Below are positions 30,270 through 39,587 of a DNA stretch of 58,183 nucleotides, one piece after another. Position numbers and translations under genes: made by a program. The DNA is taken from assembly GCF_003034985.1 (NCBI RefSeq), contig NZ_PZKG01000013.1, positions 1 to 58,183 of the forward strand, in the 5' to 3' direction. The DNA comes from Cereibacter changlensis JA139. GTDB taxonomy: Bacteria > Pseudomonadota > Alphaproteobacteria > Rhodobacterales > Rhodobacteraceae. The notes under the pieces were generated by a model. The model had not been told where the DNA came from. It did no database searches and worked only from the letters and a program-made list of their open reading frames with translations. The stretch's first letter is position 1. Each line of letters opens with the position of its first letter.

Positions 30270-31490
30270 ATGTCGGATCTTCCAGCCCCCCGTTTCCTGC
30301 ACCGCGCCTCGCCGCCGCATATCATGACGCTGGTGCTGCTGACCGGCCTCGCCGCGCTGAGCATGAACATCTTCCTGCCCTCGCTGCCCGGCATGGCCGC
30401 CTGGTTCGGGGTGGAGTACGGGCTGATGCAGCTCTCGGTCTCGCTCTATCTCGGGCTGAGCGCGGTGCTGCAGGTGATGATCGGCCCGATCTCCGACCGC
30501 TATGGCCGGCGCAACGTCATCCTCGGCTCGCTGGCGCTGTTCCTCTTGGCCACCATCGGCACGCTGACCGCGCCGAACGCCACCGTCTTCCTCATGTTCC
30601 GCATGGCCCAGGCCGTCATCGCCTCCGGCATGGTGCTGAGCCGGGCCGTGGTGCGCGACATGGTCCCCGACGCGCAGGCCGCCTCGATGATCGGCTATGT
30701 CACCATGGGCATGTCGCTGGTGCCGATGATCGGCCCGGTGGTCGGGGGCATGCTGGACGAGATCTGGGGCTGGCAGGCGAATTTCACGCTGCTGCTGATC
30801 CTCGGCGTCGTGGTGACAGCGCTGGTCTGGGCCGACCTCGGCGAGACGGCGGCGATGCAGCCGGTCAGCTTCGGCGACCAGCTGAGGCAGTACCCCGAGC
30901 TGCTCACCTCGCCGCGCTTCTGGGGCTACGTGCTCTGCGCCGCCTTCGTCTCGGGCTGCTTCTTCGCCTATCTCGGCGGCGCGCCCTTCGTCGGGACCGA
31001 GGTCTTCGGCCTCTCCTCCTCCGAGGTTGGCCTCTATTTTGCCTTCCCCGCCGTGGGCTACGCCTTCGGCAGCTTCCTGTCGGGCCGGTTCTCGGTGCGG
31101 ATCGGCATGAACCGGATGGTGCTCTGGGGGGTAATCGTCACCACCGGCGGGCTGCTGTTGCTGTTGCTGCTCACCTTGGCCGGGCTGCATCACCCGGCGA
31201 TCTTCTTCGGCATGACCACCTTCGTCGGCATCGGCAACGGCATGTCGCTGCCCAATGCCAATGCCGGGATGCTGTCGATCCGGCCGCATCTCGCCGGCAC
31301 CGCCTCGGGCCTCGGCGGGGCGATCATGATCGGCGGCGGCGCGGCGCTGGCCGCGGCGGCGGGGGCGATGCTGAGGCCGGGCAGCGACGAGATGCCGTTG
31401 ATCCTGCTGATGCTCGGCTCGGCCTTCGCGGCGGTGCTGTCCATCCTCGGGGTGATCCGCCGCAGCCGCAGGCTCGGCCTCGCCGGTTGA
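30270..31490 (+). CDS. Bcr/CflA-type MFS drug transporter
   Basis: A 406-residue major facilitator protein with twelve predicted helices. The motif after helix 2 is G-P-I-S-D-R-Y-G-R-R-N-V. The drug:H+ antiporter motif in helix 5 appears as the V-P-M-I-G-P-V-V-G-G-M-L segment. Opening helix 1 reads A-L-S-M-N-I-F-L-P-S-L-P, typical of Bcr/CflA exporters (bicyclomycin, chloramphenicol). It would expel drugs or metabolites across the inner membrane. It is co-directional with the regulator gene that follows after 49 bp, but that gap carries the regulator's own sites. Confidence 0.88.
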   Translation: MSDLPAPRFLHRASPPHIMTLVLLTGLAALSMNIFLPSLPGMAAWFGVEYGLMQLSVSLYLGLSAVLQVMIGPISDRYGRRNVILGSLALFLLATIGTLTAPNATVFLMFRMAQAVIASGMVLSRAVVRDMVPDAQAASMIGYVTMGMSLVPMIGPVVGGMLDEIWGWQANFTLLLILGVVVTALVWADLGETAAMQPVSFGDQLRQYPELLTSPRFWGYVLCAAFVSGCFFAYLGGAPFVGTEVFGLSSSEVGLYFAFPAVGYAFGSFLSGRFSVRIGMNRMVLWGVIVTTGGLLLLLLLTLAGLHHPAIFFGMTTFVGIGNGMSLPNANAGMLSIRPHLAGTASGLGGAIMIGGGAALAAAAGAMLRPGSDEMPLILLMLGSAFAAVLSILGVIRRSRRLGLAG

Positions 31491-31498
31491 CAGCCGGC

Positions 31499-31526
31499 TT
31501 TGCAACCGTCTAGCTGACTTTGCAAA
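31499..31526 (+). promoter_or_regulatory. Candidate autoregulatory ScfR site
   Basis: TTTGCAA (31499-31505) and TTTGCAAA (31519-31526) lie 20 bases apart, two helical turns, and end 14 bases before the GTG of the regulator gene. They match the motif seen before pccB, so the regulator likely controls its own gene. The site begins 9 bases past the MFS stop codon. Confidence 0.55.
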
Positions 31527-31539
31527 GAGGGGGCCGCCG

Positions 31540-32937
31540 GTGACCGCGCAGAAACTCTATGCCGGGGCCAAGCTGCGCGAGCTGCGCACCCGGCTCGGCC
31601 TGACCCAGAAGGTCTTCGCCGAGAAGCTCGGGGCCTCGCTGCCCTATCTGAACCAGATGGAAAACAACCACCGCCCGGTCTCGGCCACCGTGGTGCTGGC
31701 GCTGGCGCAGGAGTTCGGGCTGGACGTGACGGTGCTGACCACCGGCGAGGCCGAGCGCATGGTCACCGACATGCGCGAGGCGCTGGCCGACCCGGTCTTC
31801 GCCGCGGGCGCACCGCCGCTGGCCGACCTGCGGCTGGCGGCCTCCAACGCCCCGGCGCTGGCCCGGGCCTTCCTCGACCTGCATCGCGCCTATCGCCAGA
31901 GCCATGAGCGGCTCGCCTCGCTCGACGAGGTGCTGGGCCGCGACGACACGGTGCTGCGCCCCTCGCCCTGGGAGGAGGTGCGCGACTTCTTTCACTATTG
32001 CGACAATTACCTCGACGCCATCGACCGGGCCGCCGAACATTACTCTGCTCCCGGAGGCATCCGGAAAGACGTGGTTCTCATCGCCTCCGAAACCTTGGCC
32101 AAGGCCGGCGTCAGCTTGCAACTATCCGACATGACGACCATCCGCCGCTTCGACCCCGGGCAGAGGGCGCTGGAGCTGTCGGCCCGGGCCAACGGGGCGA
32201 CGCAGCGTTTCCAGCTGCTGCATCAGGTGGCGCTGCTGACCCAGAACGACCTTCTGGAGGCGACGCTCGATCTCGCCCGGTTCCAAAGCGCCGAGGCGCG
32301 CGACATCGCCAAGATCGGGCTGGCCAACTATTTCGCTGGGGCGGCGCTGCTGCCCTACCGCCCGTTCCAGCAGGCGGCGCTGGAGACGCGGCACGATCTG
32401 GAGCGGCTGGCCGACATCTTCGGCGCCTCGATCGAGCAGGTGGCGCACAGGCTCTCCACGCTGCAGCGGCCCGGGGCCAAGGGCGTGCCCTTCTTCTTCG
32501 TGCGGGTCGATCAGGCGGGCACCATCACCAAGCGCCACTCCGCCACGCGCTTCCAGTTCGCGCGCTATGGCGGCGCCTGCCCCTTGTGGAACGTGCATCG
32601 CGCCTTCGAGACGCCCGGGCATTTCCTGCGCCAACTGGCGCAGACCCCGGACGGGGTGCGCTATCTGCTGCTGGCGCGCGACGTGTCGAAATCGGGCGGG
32701 TCGTTCCATGCGCCGGTCCGGCGCTTCGCCATCGGCCTCGGCTGCGAGGTGCAGCATGCGGGGGCGCTGGTCTATGCCGACGGGCTGGATCTGAAGGGCC
32801 AGTTCGAGCCCATCGGCATCTCCTGCCGGATCTGTGACCGGCAGGAGTGTCATCAGCGGTCGGTGCCGCCGATCGAGAGGCAGCTGCGGGTCGATCCCGA
32901 CCGGCGCGGCCTGTTGCCCTACGAGATCGTGGGCTAG
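31540..32937 (+). CDS. pccR: Short-chain fatty acyl-CoA regulator (ScfR/PccR family)
   Basis: A 465-residue regulator with an N-terminal XRE-type helix-turn-helix (L-R-E-L-R-T-R-L-G-L-T-Q-K-V-F-A, about residues 8-60), a long middle region with an ImmA/IrrE-like segment (A-N-Y-F-A-G-A-A-L-L-P-Y near residue 265), and a C-terminal acyl-CoA-sensing part ending in a cysteine cluster (S-C-R-I-C-D-R-Q-E-C-H-Q-R). This layout is that of PccR, which controls propionyl-CoA carboxylase in Rhodobacter sphaeroides. Its pccB target lies 2 kb away with matching motifs. The GTG start has GAGGGGG upstream. Related paralogues regulate other acyl-CoA pathways, so the symbol rests on context. Confidence 0.83.
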   Translation: MTAQKLYAGAKLRELRTRLGLTQKVFAEKLGASLPYLNQMENNHRPVSATVVLALAQEFGLDVTVLTTGEAERMVTDMREALADPVFAAGAPPLADLRLAASNAPALARAFLDLHRAYRQSHERLASLDEVLGRDDTVLRPSPWEEVRDFFHYCDNYLDAIDRAAEHYSAPGGIRKDVVLIASETLAKAGVSLQLSDMTTIRRFDPGQRALELSARANGATQRFQLLHQVALLTQNDLLEATLDLARFQSAEARDIAKIGLANYFAGAALLPYRPFQQAALETRHDLERLADIFGASIEQVAHRLSTLQRPGAKGVPFFFVRVDQAGTITKRHSATRFQFARYGGACPLWNVHRAFETPGHFLRQLAQTPDGVRYLLLARDVSKSGGSFHAPVRRFAIGLGCEVQHAGALVYADGLDLKGQFEPIGISCRICDRQECHQRSVPPIERQLRVDPDRRGLLPYEIVG

Positions 32938-33179
32938 GGTTCGGAGACGATCAGCCGGCTGCGGATCTCGTCCTTCAAATGCACGCGCTGCTTTCTCAGC
33001 TGTTCCTCCTGCAGCGTGTCCATCGGATCCATCCGCGTCTCGGCCCGGTGAACCTGCTTGTTCACCGCGTAATACTCTTCCACGAGCCGGGCGAAATGCG
33101 GATCCGAGATCCTGAGGTCGCGTATCCGCTCCGCCTCTGCCGGGAAATCCTCGGCAAGCTCGTGTGGCGTGTGGGTCAT
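32934..33179 (-). CDS. DUF465 (YdcH-like) small protein
   Basis: An 81-residue all-helical protein of the DUF465 family. It starts THTPHELAEDFP and carries I-R-D-L-R-I-S-D-P-H-F-A-R-L-V-E-E-Y-Y, then a charged coiled-coil pattern (L-Q-E-E-Q-L-R-K-Q-R-V-H-L-K-D-E-I). Function unknown; cytoplasmic. Its stop codon shares the palindrome CTAG with the stop of the converging regulator gene, so the ends overlap by four bases. Confidence 0.85.
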   Translation of the reverse strand: MTHTPHELAEDFPAEAERIRDLRISDPHFARLVEEYYAVNKQVHRAETRMDPMDTLQEEQLRKQRVHLKDEIRSRLIVSEP

Positions 33180-33253
33180 GCGGTTCTCCCTCTTCGTTGC
33201 CGTTGAGGGAAGCCTAGGCGGCGGCCGTGAAGGAAACCTTGACGCCGATCAAG

Positions 33254-33910
33254 TCAGTTGCGGATCGGGCGGAAGCCGGCGGCGCGGGCCTCGGCCTCGG
33301 TGCAGAACCAGCCCTCCTCCGGGCCGCTGATCCTTGTCCTCGCATAGTCACGGCTGCCCGGCAGGTGGTAGATCCGGCCGTTCTTCGACACATTGCCCTT
33401 GATGGCGCAGCCGGAGGTCGGCGCGGCGGCCGAAGGCGCGTCGGCGCCGCGACGATGCGCCTCGGGCGTCACCATCTCGCCCGACCAGAGCCCGAGCCGG
33501 CTCCGCTGCGCCTCGCCCTCCTGATCGACGTAGCGCCCGGAATACCTGCGATAGGCAAGCGCGGCGCCGCTGCGCACCAGCGCGGCGTTGATGTCCTCGC
33601 CATCCGCGCGGCAGACGGCGAGCAGCCGGCCGTAGCGGTCCTCCTCCGCGCCCTCGCAGACCACCCGCCGGCCTTCGACCCGGGCGGCAAGCTCGGCCGT
33701 GGCCCAGCTGCCGCAATCCCAGCGCGCGCCCTCGGCGCCGCAGGACTGGTCGCGCTCCGGCGCGTCGATGCCGAAGAGCCGCACCCTCTGCCCCGCGACA
33801 TGCAGCGTGTCGCCGTCGATCACCCGCACCTCCCCGGTGACCGAGGCGGCGAGGGATGGCAGGGCTGCGAGGCCCAGCATCAGAACAAGGAGCGAACGAA
33901 AGATTAACAT
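33254..33910 (-). CDS. Secreted thermonuclease-like (SNase) protein
   Basis: A 218-residue protein with a signal peptide (about residues 1-22, ending L-P-S-L-A-A) and a staphylococcal-nuclease OB fold. Active-site positions are visible: V-I-D-G-D-T-L (Asp pair binding Ca2+), R-L-F-G-I-D-A-P-E (Arg and Glu region) and E-D-R-Y-G-R. An extra C-terminal 60 residues contain two cysteines (CAIKGN; GWFCTEAEARAAGFRP) and look like the small domain often added to secreted alphaproteobacterial nucleases. It would cut nucleic acids in the periplasm or outside. Confidence 0.85.
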   Translation of the reverse strand: MLIFRSLLVLMLGLAALPSLAASVTGEVRVIDGDTLHVAGQRVRLFGIDAPERDQSCGAEGARWDCGSWATAELAARVEGRRVVCEGAEEDRYGRLLAVCRADGEDINAALVRSGAALAYRRYSGRYVDQEGEAQRSRLGLWSGEMVTPEAHRRGADAPSAAAPTSGCAIKGNVSKNGRIYHLPGSRDYARTRISGPEEGWFCTEAEARAAGFRPIRN

Positions 33911-33972
33911 CCGGCCGATGTCCCGGCTTTTCAGCCGGAGATCAAGCCAAATCTTAACACGAGGTTAACGGA

Positions 33973-35619
33973 TCAGCGCTGGCTGACCCGCCAACCCGAG
34001 GCGATCACCGGCTCCAGGTTCAGGGGCGCCAGCGGCGTCTTGCCCAGCACGTGATCCGCCGCCTTCTCGCCCACCATGATTGACGGGCCGTTCAGGTTGC
34101 CATTGGTCACGCGCGGGAAGATCGAGCTGTCGGCGACCCGCAGCCCCTCGACGCCGATCACCCGGCACTCCGGATCGACCACCGCGCCGGGATCGTCGCG
34201 CCGCCCCATCCGCGCCGTCCCGCAGGGGTGATAGGCGCTTTCGGCATGGTCGCGGATGAAGCTGTCCAGTTCGTCATCGGTCTCGAAGCCCGGCCCCGGC
34301 TGGATCTCGTGCTTCACATGCGGCTTGAACGCCTCCTGCCCGAAGATCTCGCGCGTGAGGCGGATGCAGCGGCGGAAGTCGTCCCAATCGTCGGGATGCG
34401 ACATGTAGTTGAAACGGATGACCGGCGCCGCCTCGGGATCGGCGGAGCGCAGCGTGACCGCCCCGCGCGACTTCGACCGCATCGGCCCGACATGGGCCTG
34501 GAAACCATGCCCGCCCGCCGCCGCCTTGCCGTCGTAGCGCACGGCGATCGGCAGGAAGTGATACTGGATGTCGGGGTAATCGACACCGGGCTTCGAGCGG
34601 ATGAAGGCGCAGGCCTCGAACTGGTTCGAGGCGCCGAGCCCCCGCCCGGTAAACAGCCACTGCGCCCCGACCATCGCCTTGCCGCGCAGGTTCCAGTGCC
34701 GGAACAGCGTGATCGGCTGCAGGCTGGCATATTGCATGTAGATCTCGAGGTGATCCTGCAGGTTGGCCCCCACCCCCGGACGATCCGCGATCACCGGGAT
34801 GCCATGCTCGGCCAGATGCGCGCCGGGGCCGATGCCCGAAAGCATCAAGAGCTTCGGCGTGTTGATCGACGAGGCGGCGAGGATCACCTCGCGCCCGGCC
34901 CGGATCACCTCGCGCTGGCCGTTGCGCGACACCTCGACGCCCACGGCGCGGCCATTCTCGACCACCACCCGCAGCGCCAGCGCGCGGGTGAGCTTCACGC
35001 CGAACTTCTTCATCGCCGGGCGCAGATAGGCATTGGCCGCCGACCAGCGCCGCCCCTTCCAGATCGTCGCCTCCATCGGGCCGAAGCCCTCCTGTTGCGC
35101 GCCGTTGTAGTCATCCGTCACCGGATAGCCCGCCTGCCGCCCCGCCTCGATGAAGGCGTTGAACAGCGGGTTCGAGCGCGGGCCGCGCGTGACGTGCAGC
35201 GGCCCGTCATGGCCGCGCCAGTCCACATCGCCCGGCACCTGCCAGTTCTCCATCCGCTTGAAATAGGGCAGCACATCGGCAAAGCCCCAGCCCTGCGCGC
35301 CCTGCTCGGCCCAATGGTCGAAGTCATGCGCATGGCCGCGCACATAGACCATGCCGTTGATCGAGGAGGACCCGCCGATCACCTTGCCGCGCGGCGTGGC
35401 CAGCACCCGATTGCCCAGATTGGGCTCGGGCTCCGTTTTCAGCCCCCAGTCGTAGACCGGCATGTTCATCGGATAGGACAGGGCGGCGGGCATCTGGATG
35501 AACGGGCCGGCGTCGCTGCCGCCATGCTCGATCACCAGCACGGATTTCCCGGCCTCGCCCAGACGGTAAGCCATGGCGCATCCGGCGGACCCGGCGCCCA
35601 CGATCACATAATCGGTCAT
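33973..35619 (-). CDS. betA: Choline dehydrogenase
   Basis: A 548-residue GMC-family flavoprotein with the FAD-binding V-I-V-G-A-G-S-A-G at residues 5-13, the GMC signature [13 protein letters not shown] near residue 80, and the C-terminal active-site region [10 protein letters not shown]. It oxidises choline to betaine aldehyde, passing electrons to the membrane chain. The ATG at 35619 has GAGG seven bases before it; a GTG one codon earlier is possible. It follows betB after about 9 bases, and the operon order is betI-betB-betA. The linked choline transporter and BetI confirm the substrate. Confidence 0.94.
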   Translation of the reverse strand: MTDYVIVGAGSAGCAMAYRLGEAGKSVLVIEHGGSDAGPFIQMPAALSYPMNMPVYDWGLKTEPEPNLGNRVLATPRGKVIGGSSSINGMVYVRGHAHDFDHWAEQGAQGWGFADVLPYFKRMENWQVPGDVDWRGHDGPLHVTRGPRSNPLFNAFIEAGRQAGYPVTDDYNGAQQEGFGPMEATIWKGRRWSAANAYLRPAMKKFGVKLTRALALRVVVENGRAVGVEVSRNGQREVIRAGREVILAASSINTPKLLMLSGIGPGAHLAEHGIPVIADRPGVGANLQDHLEIYMQYASLQPITLFRHWNLRGKAMVGAQWLFTGRGLGASNQFEACAFIRSKPGVDYPDIQYHFLPIAVRYDGKAAAGGHGFQAHVGPMRSKSRGAVTLRSADPEAAPVIRFNYMSHPDDWDDFRRCIRLTREIFGQEAFKPHVKHEIQPGPGFETDDELDSFIRDHAESAYHPCGTARMGRRDDPGAVVDPECRVIGVEGLRVADSSIFPRVTNGNLNGPSIMVGEKAADHVLGKTPLAPLNLEPVIASGWRVSQR

Positions 35620-35628
35620 CACTATACC

Positions 35629-37080
35629 TCAGTAGGGCGCATCGACCGGGCCCATTCCCACATAGACCGACTTCACCTGCGTGTAGTGCTCGATGGCGGC
35701 CTTGCCGTTCTCGCGGCCCACGCCCGACATCTTCGAGCCGCCGAAGGGGCTCTCGACCGGGGTGAGGTTGTAGGCGTTGATCCAGCAGGTCCCGGCCTGC
35801 AGCTGCGCCACGACCCGGTGGCCGCGCGCCAGATCGGCGGTGAACACCCCCGCCGCCAGACCGAAGTCGGTGCCATTTGCCCGCGCGATCACCTCTTCCT
35901 CGGTGTCGAAGTCGAGCACCGCCATCACCGGGCCGAAGACCTCCTCGCAGGCCAGCGTCATCCCGTCGGTCACATCGGCGAAGACGGTGGGCTGCACATA
36001 GCAGCCGGGGCTGACCGAGGCCTCGCCGCCGCAGACCAGCCGCGCGCCTTCGGCCTTGGCCTTGCCGATATAGCCCAGCACCTTGTCGAGCTGCGCCTGC
36101 GACACCAGCGGACCCATCTGCGTCTCGGGGTCGAGCGGGTCGCCCATGCGGATCGCCTCCGACCGTTCGGCCAGCCGCTTCAGGAAACGGTCCTTCAGCC
36201 CGCGCTGCACGAAGACCCGCGTGCCGTTGGAACAGACCTGCCCCGCCGAGTAGAAGTTGCCCAGCATGGCCGCGCCCACGGCGCTTTCCAGATCGGCATC
36301 GTCGAAGATCACCAGCGGCGACTTGCCGCCAAGCTCCATCGTCACATGCCGCACGCCCTCCGCCGCCGCCGCATAGACCTTGCGCCCGGTCGGCACCGAG
36401 CCGGTGAGCGAGACCTTGGCGACCCGCGGATCGGTGACGAGCGCGCCGCCCACGGCGCCACGGCCCTGCACCACGTTGAAGAGGCCCGCGGGCAGCCCGG
36501 CCTCGATCAGGATCTCGGCCAGCTTCAAGGCGCCCAGCGGCGTCACCTCGGAGGGCTTGAACACCATCGCGTTGCCCAGGGCGAGCGCGGGGGCCGCCTT
36601 CCAGCAGGCGATCTGGCTGGGGTAGTTCCAGGCGCCGATGCCGACGCAGACGCCCAGCGGCTCGCGCAGCGTGTAGACGAAATCCTGCCCCAGCGGGATC
36701 GTCTCGCCGGTGACCGAGGGGGCGAGCCCCGCGAAGAACTCCAGCGCGTCGGCGCCCGAGGGCCAGTCGGCCACGGTGGTTTCCTGCAAGGGCTTGCCGG
36801 TATCGAGTGTCTCGAGAAGGCTCAGCGCCTCGTTGCGGTCGCGGATCATGTCGGCGGCGCGGCGCAGGATGCGCGAGCGCTCCACCGGGCGCATCCGGCC
36901 CCATTCGGCTTGCGCGCGCGCAGCCGAGGCAAGCGCCGCCTCGATGACGGCGGGGGTCGCTTCGTGCAGCCGCGCGATCACCTCGCCGGTCGCGGGGAAG
37001 ATCACCTCGATCTCGGCGCCCGCGGCATCCTCAAGGTAACGGCCATCGACGAAATGGCTGGCTTCGGGTTGCGCTTTCAT
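35629..37080 (-). CDS. betB: Betaine aldehyde dehydrogenase
   Basis: A 483-residue aldehyde dehydrogenase with the full catalytic set: Asn152 (A-W-N-Y-P), Glu249 (T-M-E-L-G-G-K-S) and Cys283 ([10 protein letters not shown]). The NAD site is the S-L-T-G-S-V-P-T-G loop. It oxidises betaine aldehyde to glycine betaine, an osmoprotectant and methyl donor. The ATG overlaps the betI stop by four bases, so they are translated together. The C-terminal [16 protein letters not shown] segment matches betaine aldehyde dehydrogenases. Confidence 0.94.
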   Translation of the reverse strand: MKAQPEASHFVDGRYLEDAAGAEIEVIFPATGEVIARLHEATPAVIEAALASAARAQAEWGRMRPVERSRILRRAADMIRDRNEALSLLETLDTGKPLQETTVADWPSGADALEFFAGLAPSVTGETIPLGQDFVYTLREPLGVCVGIGAWNYPSQIACWKAAPALALGNAMVFKPSEVTPLGALKLAEILIEAGLPAGLFNVVQGRGAVGGALVTDPRVAKVSLTGSVPTGRKVYAAAAEGVRHVTMELGGKSPLVIFDDADLESAVGAAMLGNFYSAGQVCSNGTRVFVQRGLKDRFLKRLAERSEAIRMGDPLDPETQMGPLVSQAQLDKVLGYIGKAKAEGARLVCGGEASVSPGCYVQPTVFADVTDGMTLACEEVFGPVMAVLDFDTEEEVIARANGTDFGLAAGVFTADLARGHRVVAQLQAGTCWINAYNLTPVESPFGGSKMSGVGRENGKAAIEHYTQVKSVYVGMGPVDAPY

Positions 37081-37661
37081 TGACGGTTGCCTTTCAGTTC
37101 TGCATCGAGATAGGCGAGCAGCATCGACACTGCCGCCGCGCCGTCGGGAGGGCCGGCCTTGAGCACTTCGCGCAGGTAGACCCCGTCGATCATCGCGCCC
37201 AACCCGTCGGCCAGCGCATCCGCCTCGCGGCCCACCAGCGGGCGCAGGCAGATGAGCAGGTTCGACCTGAGCCGCCGCTGATAGATCGCCAGCAGCCGCC
37301 GCGCCTCGGGCACGGTCTGCGCCAGCACGTAGAAATTCAGCCACGCCCCCACCACCTCCCGGCGGAAGTTGGTCGGCGAGAACGAGGCCCGCAGGATCGC
37401 CACCAGCCGCGCCTCCGGCCCCTCGGCCGACAAGAGCGCGCCGCGCACTTCGGCCCCGTAGAGCGACAGGACATGGCGCATCGCGGCGAGGAACATCGCC
37501 TCCTTGCCGCCGAAGTAGTGATGCGCCAAAGCCGAGGACATGCCGGCCCGCTTGGCGATCTGGCTCACGGTCACGTCCAGACTGCCGGTGCGGCCGATCT
37601 CCACAATCGTCGCTTTGACAAGCGCCGCCTTTCTAATAGGCTCCATCCCAAGTTTCGGCAT
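37077..37661 (-). CDS. betI: TetR-family choline-responsive repressor
   Basis: A 194-residue BetI-type regulator beginning [19 protein letters not shown]. The N-terminal helix-turn-helix spans about residues 20-55 ([24 protein letters not shown]), with the BetI-typical Y-F-G-G-K-E turn. The rest is the helical ligand domain that would bind choline. It likely represses both its own operon and choXWV through the palindrome at 37707-37720. A TTG four codons upstream could extend it, but the ATG gives the family's usual start. Confidence 0.92.
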   Translation of the reverse strand: MPKLGMEPIRKAALVKATIVEIGRTGSLDVTVSQIAKRAGMSSALAHHYFGGKEAMFLAAMRHVLSLYGAEVRGALLSAEGPEARLVAILRASFSPTNFRREVVGAWLNFYVLAQTVPEARRLLAIYQRRLRSNLLICLRPLVGREADALADGLGAMIDGVYLREVLKAGPPDGAAAVSMLLAYLDAELKGNRQ

Positions 37662-37706
37662 CGGCCCACCCAATAATCCTTGCCAAGCCGAGCTATCGTG
37701 AAGTTT

Positions 37707-37720
37707 ATTGACTCGTCAAT
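37707..37720. promoter_or_regulatory. Candidate BetI operator between betIBA and choXWV
   Basis: ATTGAC-TC-GTCAAT (37707-37720) is a perfect inverted repeat in the 82-bp divergent gap, 46 bases from the betI start and 23 bases before the choX start. Known BetI sites contain paired ATTGA/TCAAT elements, so the motif fits. Confidence 0.65.
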
Positions 37721-37743
37721 CAACAAAAAACGGGGAGACCTAC

Positions 37744-38670
37744 ATGACGTCCTTCAGATCGGCGCTGCTCGCTTCGGCAGCCGCCTTCGCCCTTGCAACC
37801 CCTGCTCTGGCGCAATCCGACTGCACCGCGGTCAGCTTTTCCGATGTCGGCTGGACCGATATCACCGTGACCACCTCGGCGACCAAGCAGGTGCTCGAAG
37901 CGCTCGGCTACGAGGTCGAGGTCGACATCCTCGGCGTGCCGGTGACCTATGCCTCGATGGACAAGGGCGATATCGACGTCTTCCTCGGCAACTGGATGCC
38001 CGCGCAGGAAGGGGCGATCAAACCCTACCTCGACTCCGGCACGATCGAGACGCTGACCACCAACCTGACCGGCACGAAATACACCCTCGCCGTTCCGGGC
38101 TATCTCTACGACAAGGGCGTCAAGTCCTACGCCGACCTCGCCAAGTTCAAGGATGACCTCGACGGCAAGGTCTACGGCATCGAGGCCGGCAACGAGGGCA
38201 ACGGCTATCTGATCAGCCTGACCGAGCCGGGCGGGCCGCTGGAAGGCTTCCAGATCGTCGAAAGTTCGGAACAGGGCATGCTGGCGCAGGTGGCGCGGAT
38301 CTACCCGACCGAGAAGGGCGTGGCCTTCCTCGGCTGGGAGCCCCATCCGATGAACGCCAATTTCGATCTGAAATACCTCACCGGCGGCGAGGATTTCTTC
38401 GGTTCCGAAGGCGTGGTGAACACCGTCGTGCGCAAGGGCTTCGCCGAGGCCTGCCCGAACGTCGCCAAGATGCTGGGCCAGCAGACCTTCACCCTGCCGA
38501 TGGAAAACGAGATCATGGGCAAGATCCTCGACGACGGCCAGGAAGCCGACGAAGCCGTGCTGGAATGGCTGAAGGCCAATCCCGCCACCATCGAGCCCTG
38601 GCTGGCCGGGGTGACCACCGTCGACGGCAAGGAAGGCCTGCCGGTCGTGAAAGAGGCGCTGGGTCTCTGA
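37744..38670 (+). CDS. choX: Choline ABC transporter substrate-binding protein
   Basis: A 308-residue periplasmic protein with a signal peptide (cleavage after A-L-A, residue 23). The mature part matches the ChoX/ProX-type OpuAC fold: S-D-V-G-W-T-D-I-T near its start, V-F-L-G-N-W-M-P-A and F-L-G-W-E-P-H-P-M hold the tryptophans that form the aromatic box for the choline ammonium group. Cys27 and Cys248 could pair. It delivers choline to ChoW/ChoV. The position opposite betI and the downstream permease and ATPase fix the role. A strong hairpin follows the gene. Confidence 0.93.
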   Translation: MTSFRSALLASAAAFALATPALAQSDCTAVSFSDVGWTDITVTTSATKQVLEALGYEVEVDILGVPVTYASMDKGDIDVFLGNWMPAQEGAIKPYLDSGTIETLTTNLTGTKYTLAVPGYLYDKGVKSYADLAKFKDDLDGKVYGIEAGNEGNGYLISLTEPGGPLEGFQIVESSEQGMLAQVARIYPTEKGVAFLGWEPHPMNANFDLKYLTGGEDFFGSEGVVNTVVRKGFAEACPNVAKMLGQQTFTLPMENEIMGKILDDGQEADEAVLEWLKANPATIEPWLAGVTTVDGKEGLPVVKEALGL

Positions 38671-38681
38671 TCCGCCCCCTG

Positions 38682-38704
38682 CCCCGCGGTCGCTGACCGC
38701 GGGG
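38682..38704 (+). promoter_or_regulatory. Hairpin between choX and choW
   Basis: CCCCGCGGTC (38682-38691) pairs perfectly with GACCGCGGGG (38695-38704) around GCT, without a T-run. It sits 12 bases past the choX stop. Such stems protect the upstream message and raise binding-protein levels over the permease and ATPase, so attenuation or stabilisation is more likely than full termination. Confidence 0.6.
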
Positions 38705-38750
38705 CCACCGGGACAACCCGGACCCAATTTCCACATCATCAGGGGGCCGC

Positions 38751-39587
38751 ATGATCGACTGGCTGACCGATTACAAGATACCCGTCGGCCGATGGTCGAA
38801 GCTGGCGTTCGACTGGCTGAACGCGCATGGCGGACCCGTCTTCGAATTCATCCGCAGCACGATGCAGACGGTGATCGACGCCTGTCTCGTGGTGATGGAG
38901 GGCGCGCATCCGCTCATCATCATCGCCGTGCTCACCGCGCTGACCTGGTATCTGCAACGCAACTGGCGGGTCTGCCTGCTGGTGGTGGTCGGCTTCGCCT
39001 TCATCCTCAACCAGGGCTACTGGGAAGAGACGATGCAGAGCATGACGCTGATCCTGATGTCCTGCATCACCTGCATGGCCATCGGCGTGCCGATCGGCAT
39101 CCTCGCGGCGCACAGCCCCAAGCTGCAACGCGGCATCAGCCCGCTCCTCGACCTGATGCAGACGCTGCCCACCTTCGTCTACCTGATCCCCGCCATCGTC
39201 TTCTTCGGTCTCGGCATGGTGCCCGGCCTGATCGCCACGGTGATCTTCGTGCTGCCCGCGCCGATCCGCCTGACCTGGCTCGGCGTCGCCTCCACCCCGC
39301 CCGCGCTGATGGAGGCCGCGGAAGCCTTCGGCGCCACTCCGAGCCAGCGGCTCTGGAAGGTGGAATTGCCCTATGCCCTGCCGCAGATCATGGCCGGGCT
39401 CACCCAATCCATCATGCTGTCGCTGTCGATGGTCGTGATCGCGGCTCTGGTCGGCGCCAACGGGCTCGGCGTGCCGGTGGTGCGGGCGCTGAACTCGGTC
39501 AACACCTCGCTCGGCTTCGAATCGGGCTTCATCATCGTCGTCGTGGCGATCATTCTGGACCGCATGCTGAGGGTGACGCGCAAATGA
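38751..39587 (+). CDS. choW: Choline ABC transporter permease
   Basis: A 278-residue inner-membrane permease of the ProW/ChoW type with about six helices and the cytoplasmic EAA loop E-A-A-E-A-F-G-A-T-P-S-Q-R-L-W-K-V-E-L-P, which contacts the ATPase. It opens with a short amphipathic stretch. It forms the channel for choline delivered by ChoX. The stop overlaps the choV ATG (ATGA), giving coupled translation. Confidence 0.93.
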   Translation: MIDWLTDYKIPVGRWSKLAFDWLNAHGGPVFEFIRSTMQTVIDACLVVMEGAHPLIIIAVLTALTWYLQRNWRVCLLVVVGFAFILNQGYWEETMQSMTLILMSCITCMAIGVPIGILAAHSPKLQRGISPLLDLMQTLPTFVYLIPAIVFFGLGMVPGLIATVIFVLPAPIRLTWLGVASTPPALMEAAEAFGATPSQRLWKVELPYALPQIMAGLTQSIMLSLSMVVIAALVGANGLGVPVVRALNSVNTSLGFESGFIIVVVAIILDRMLRVTRK

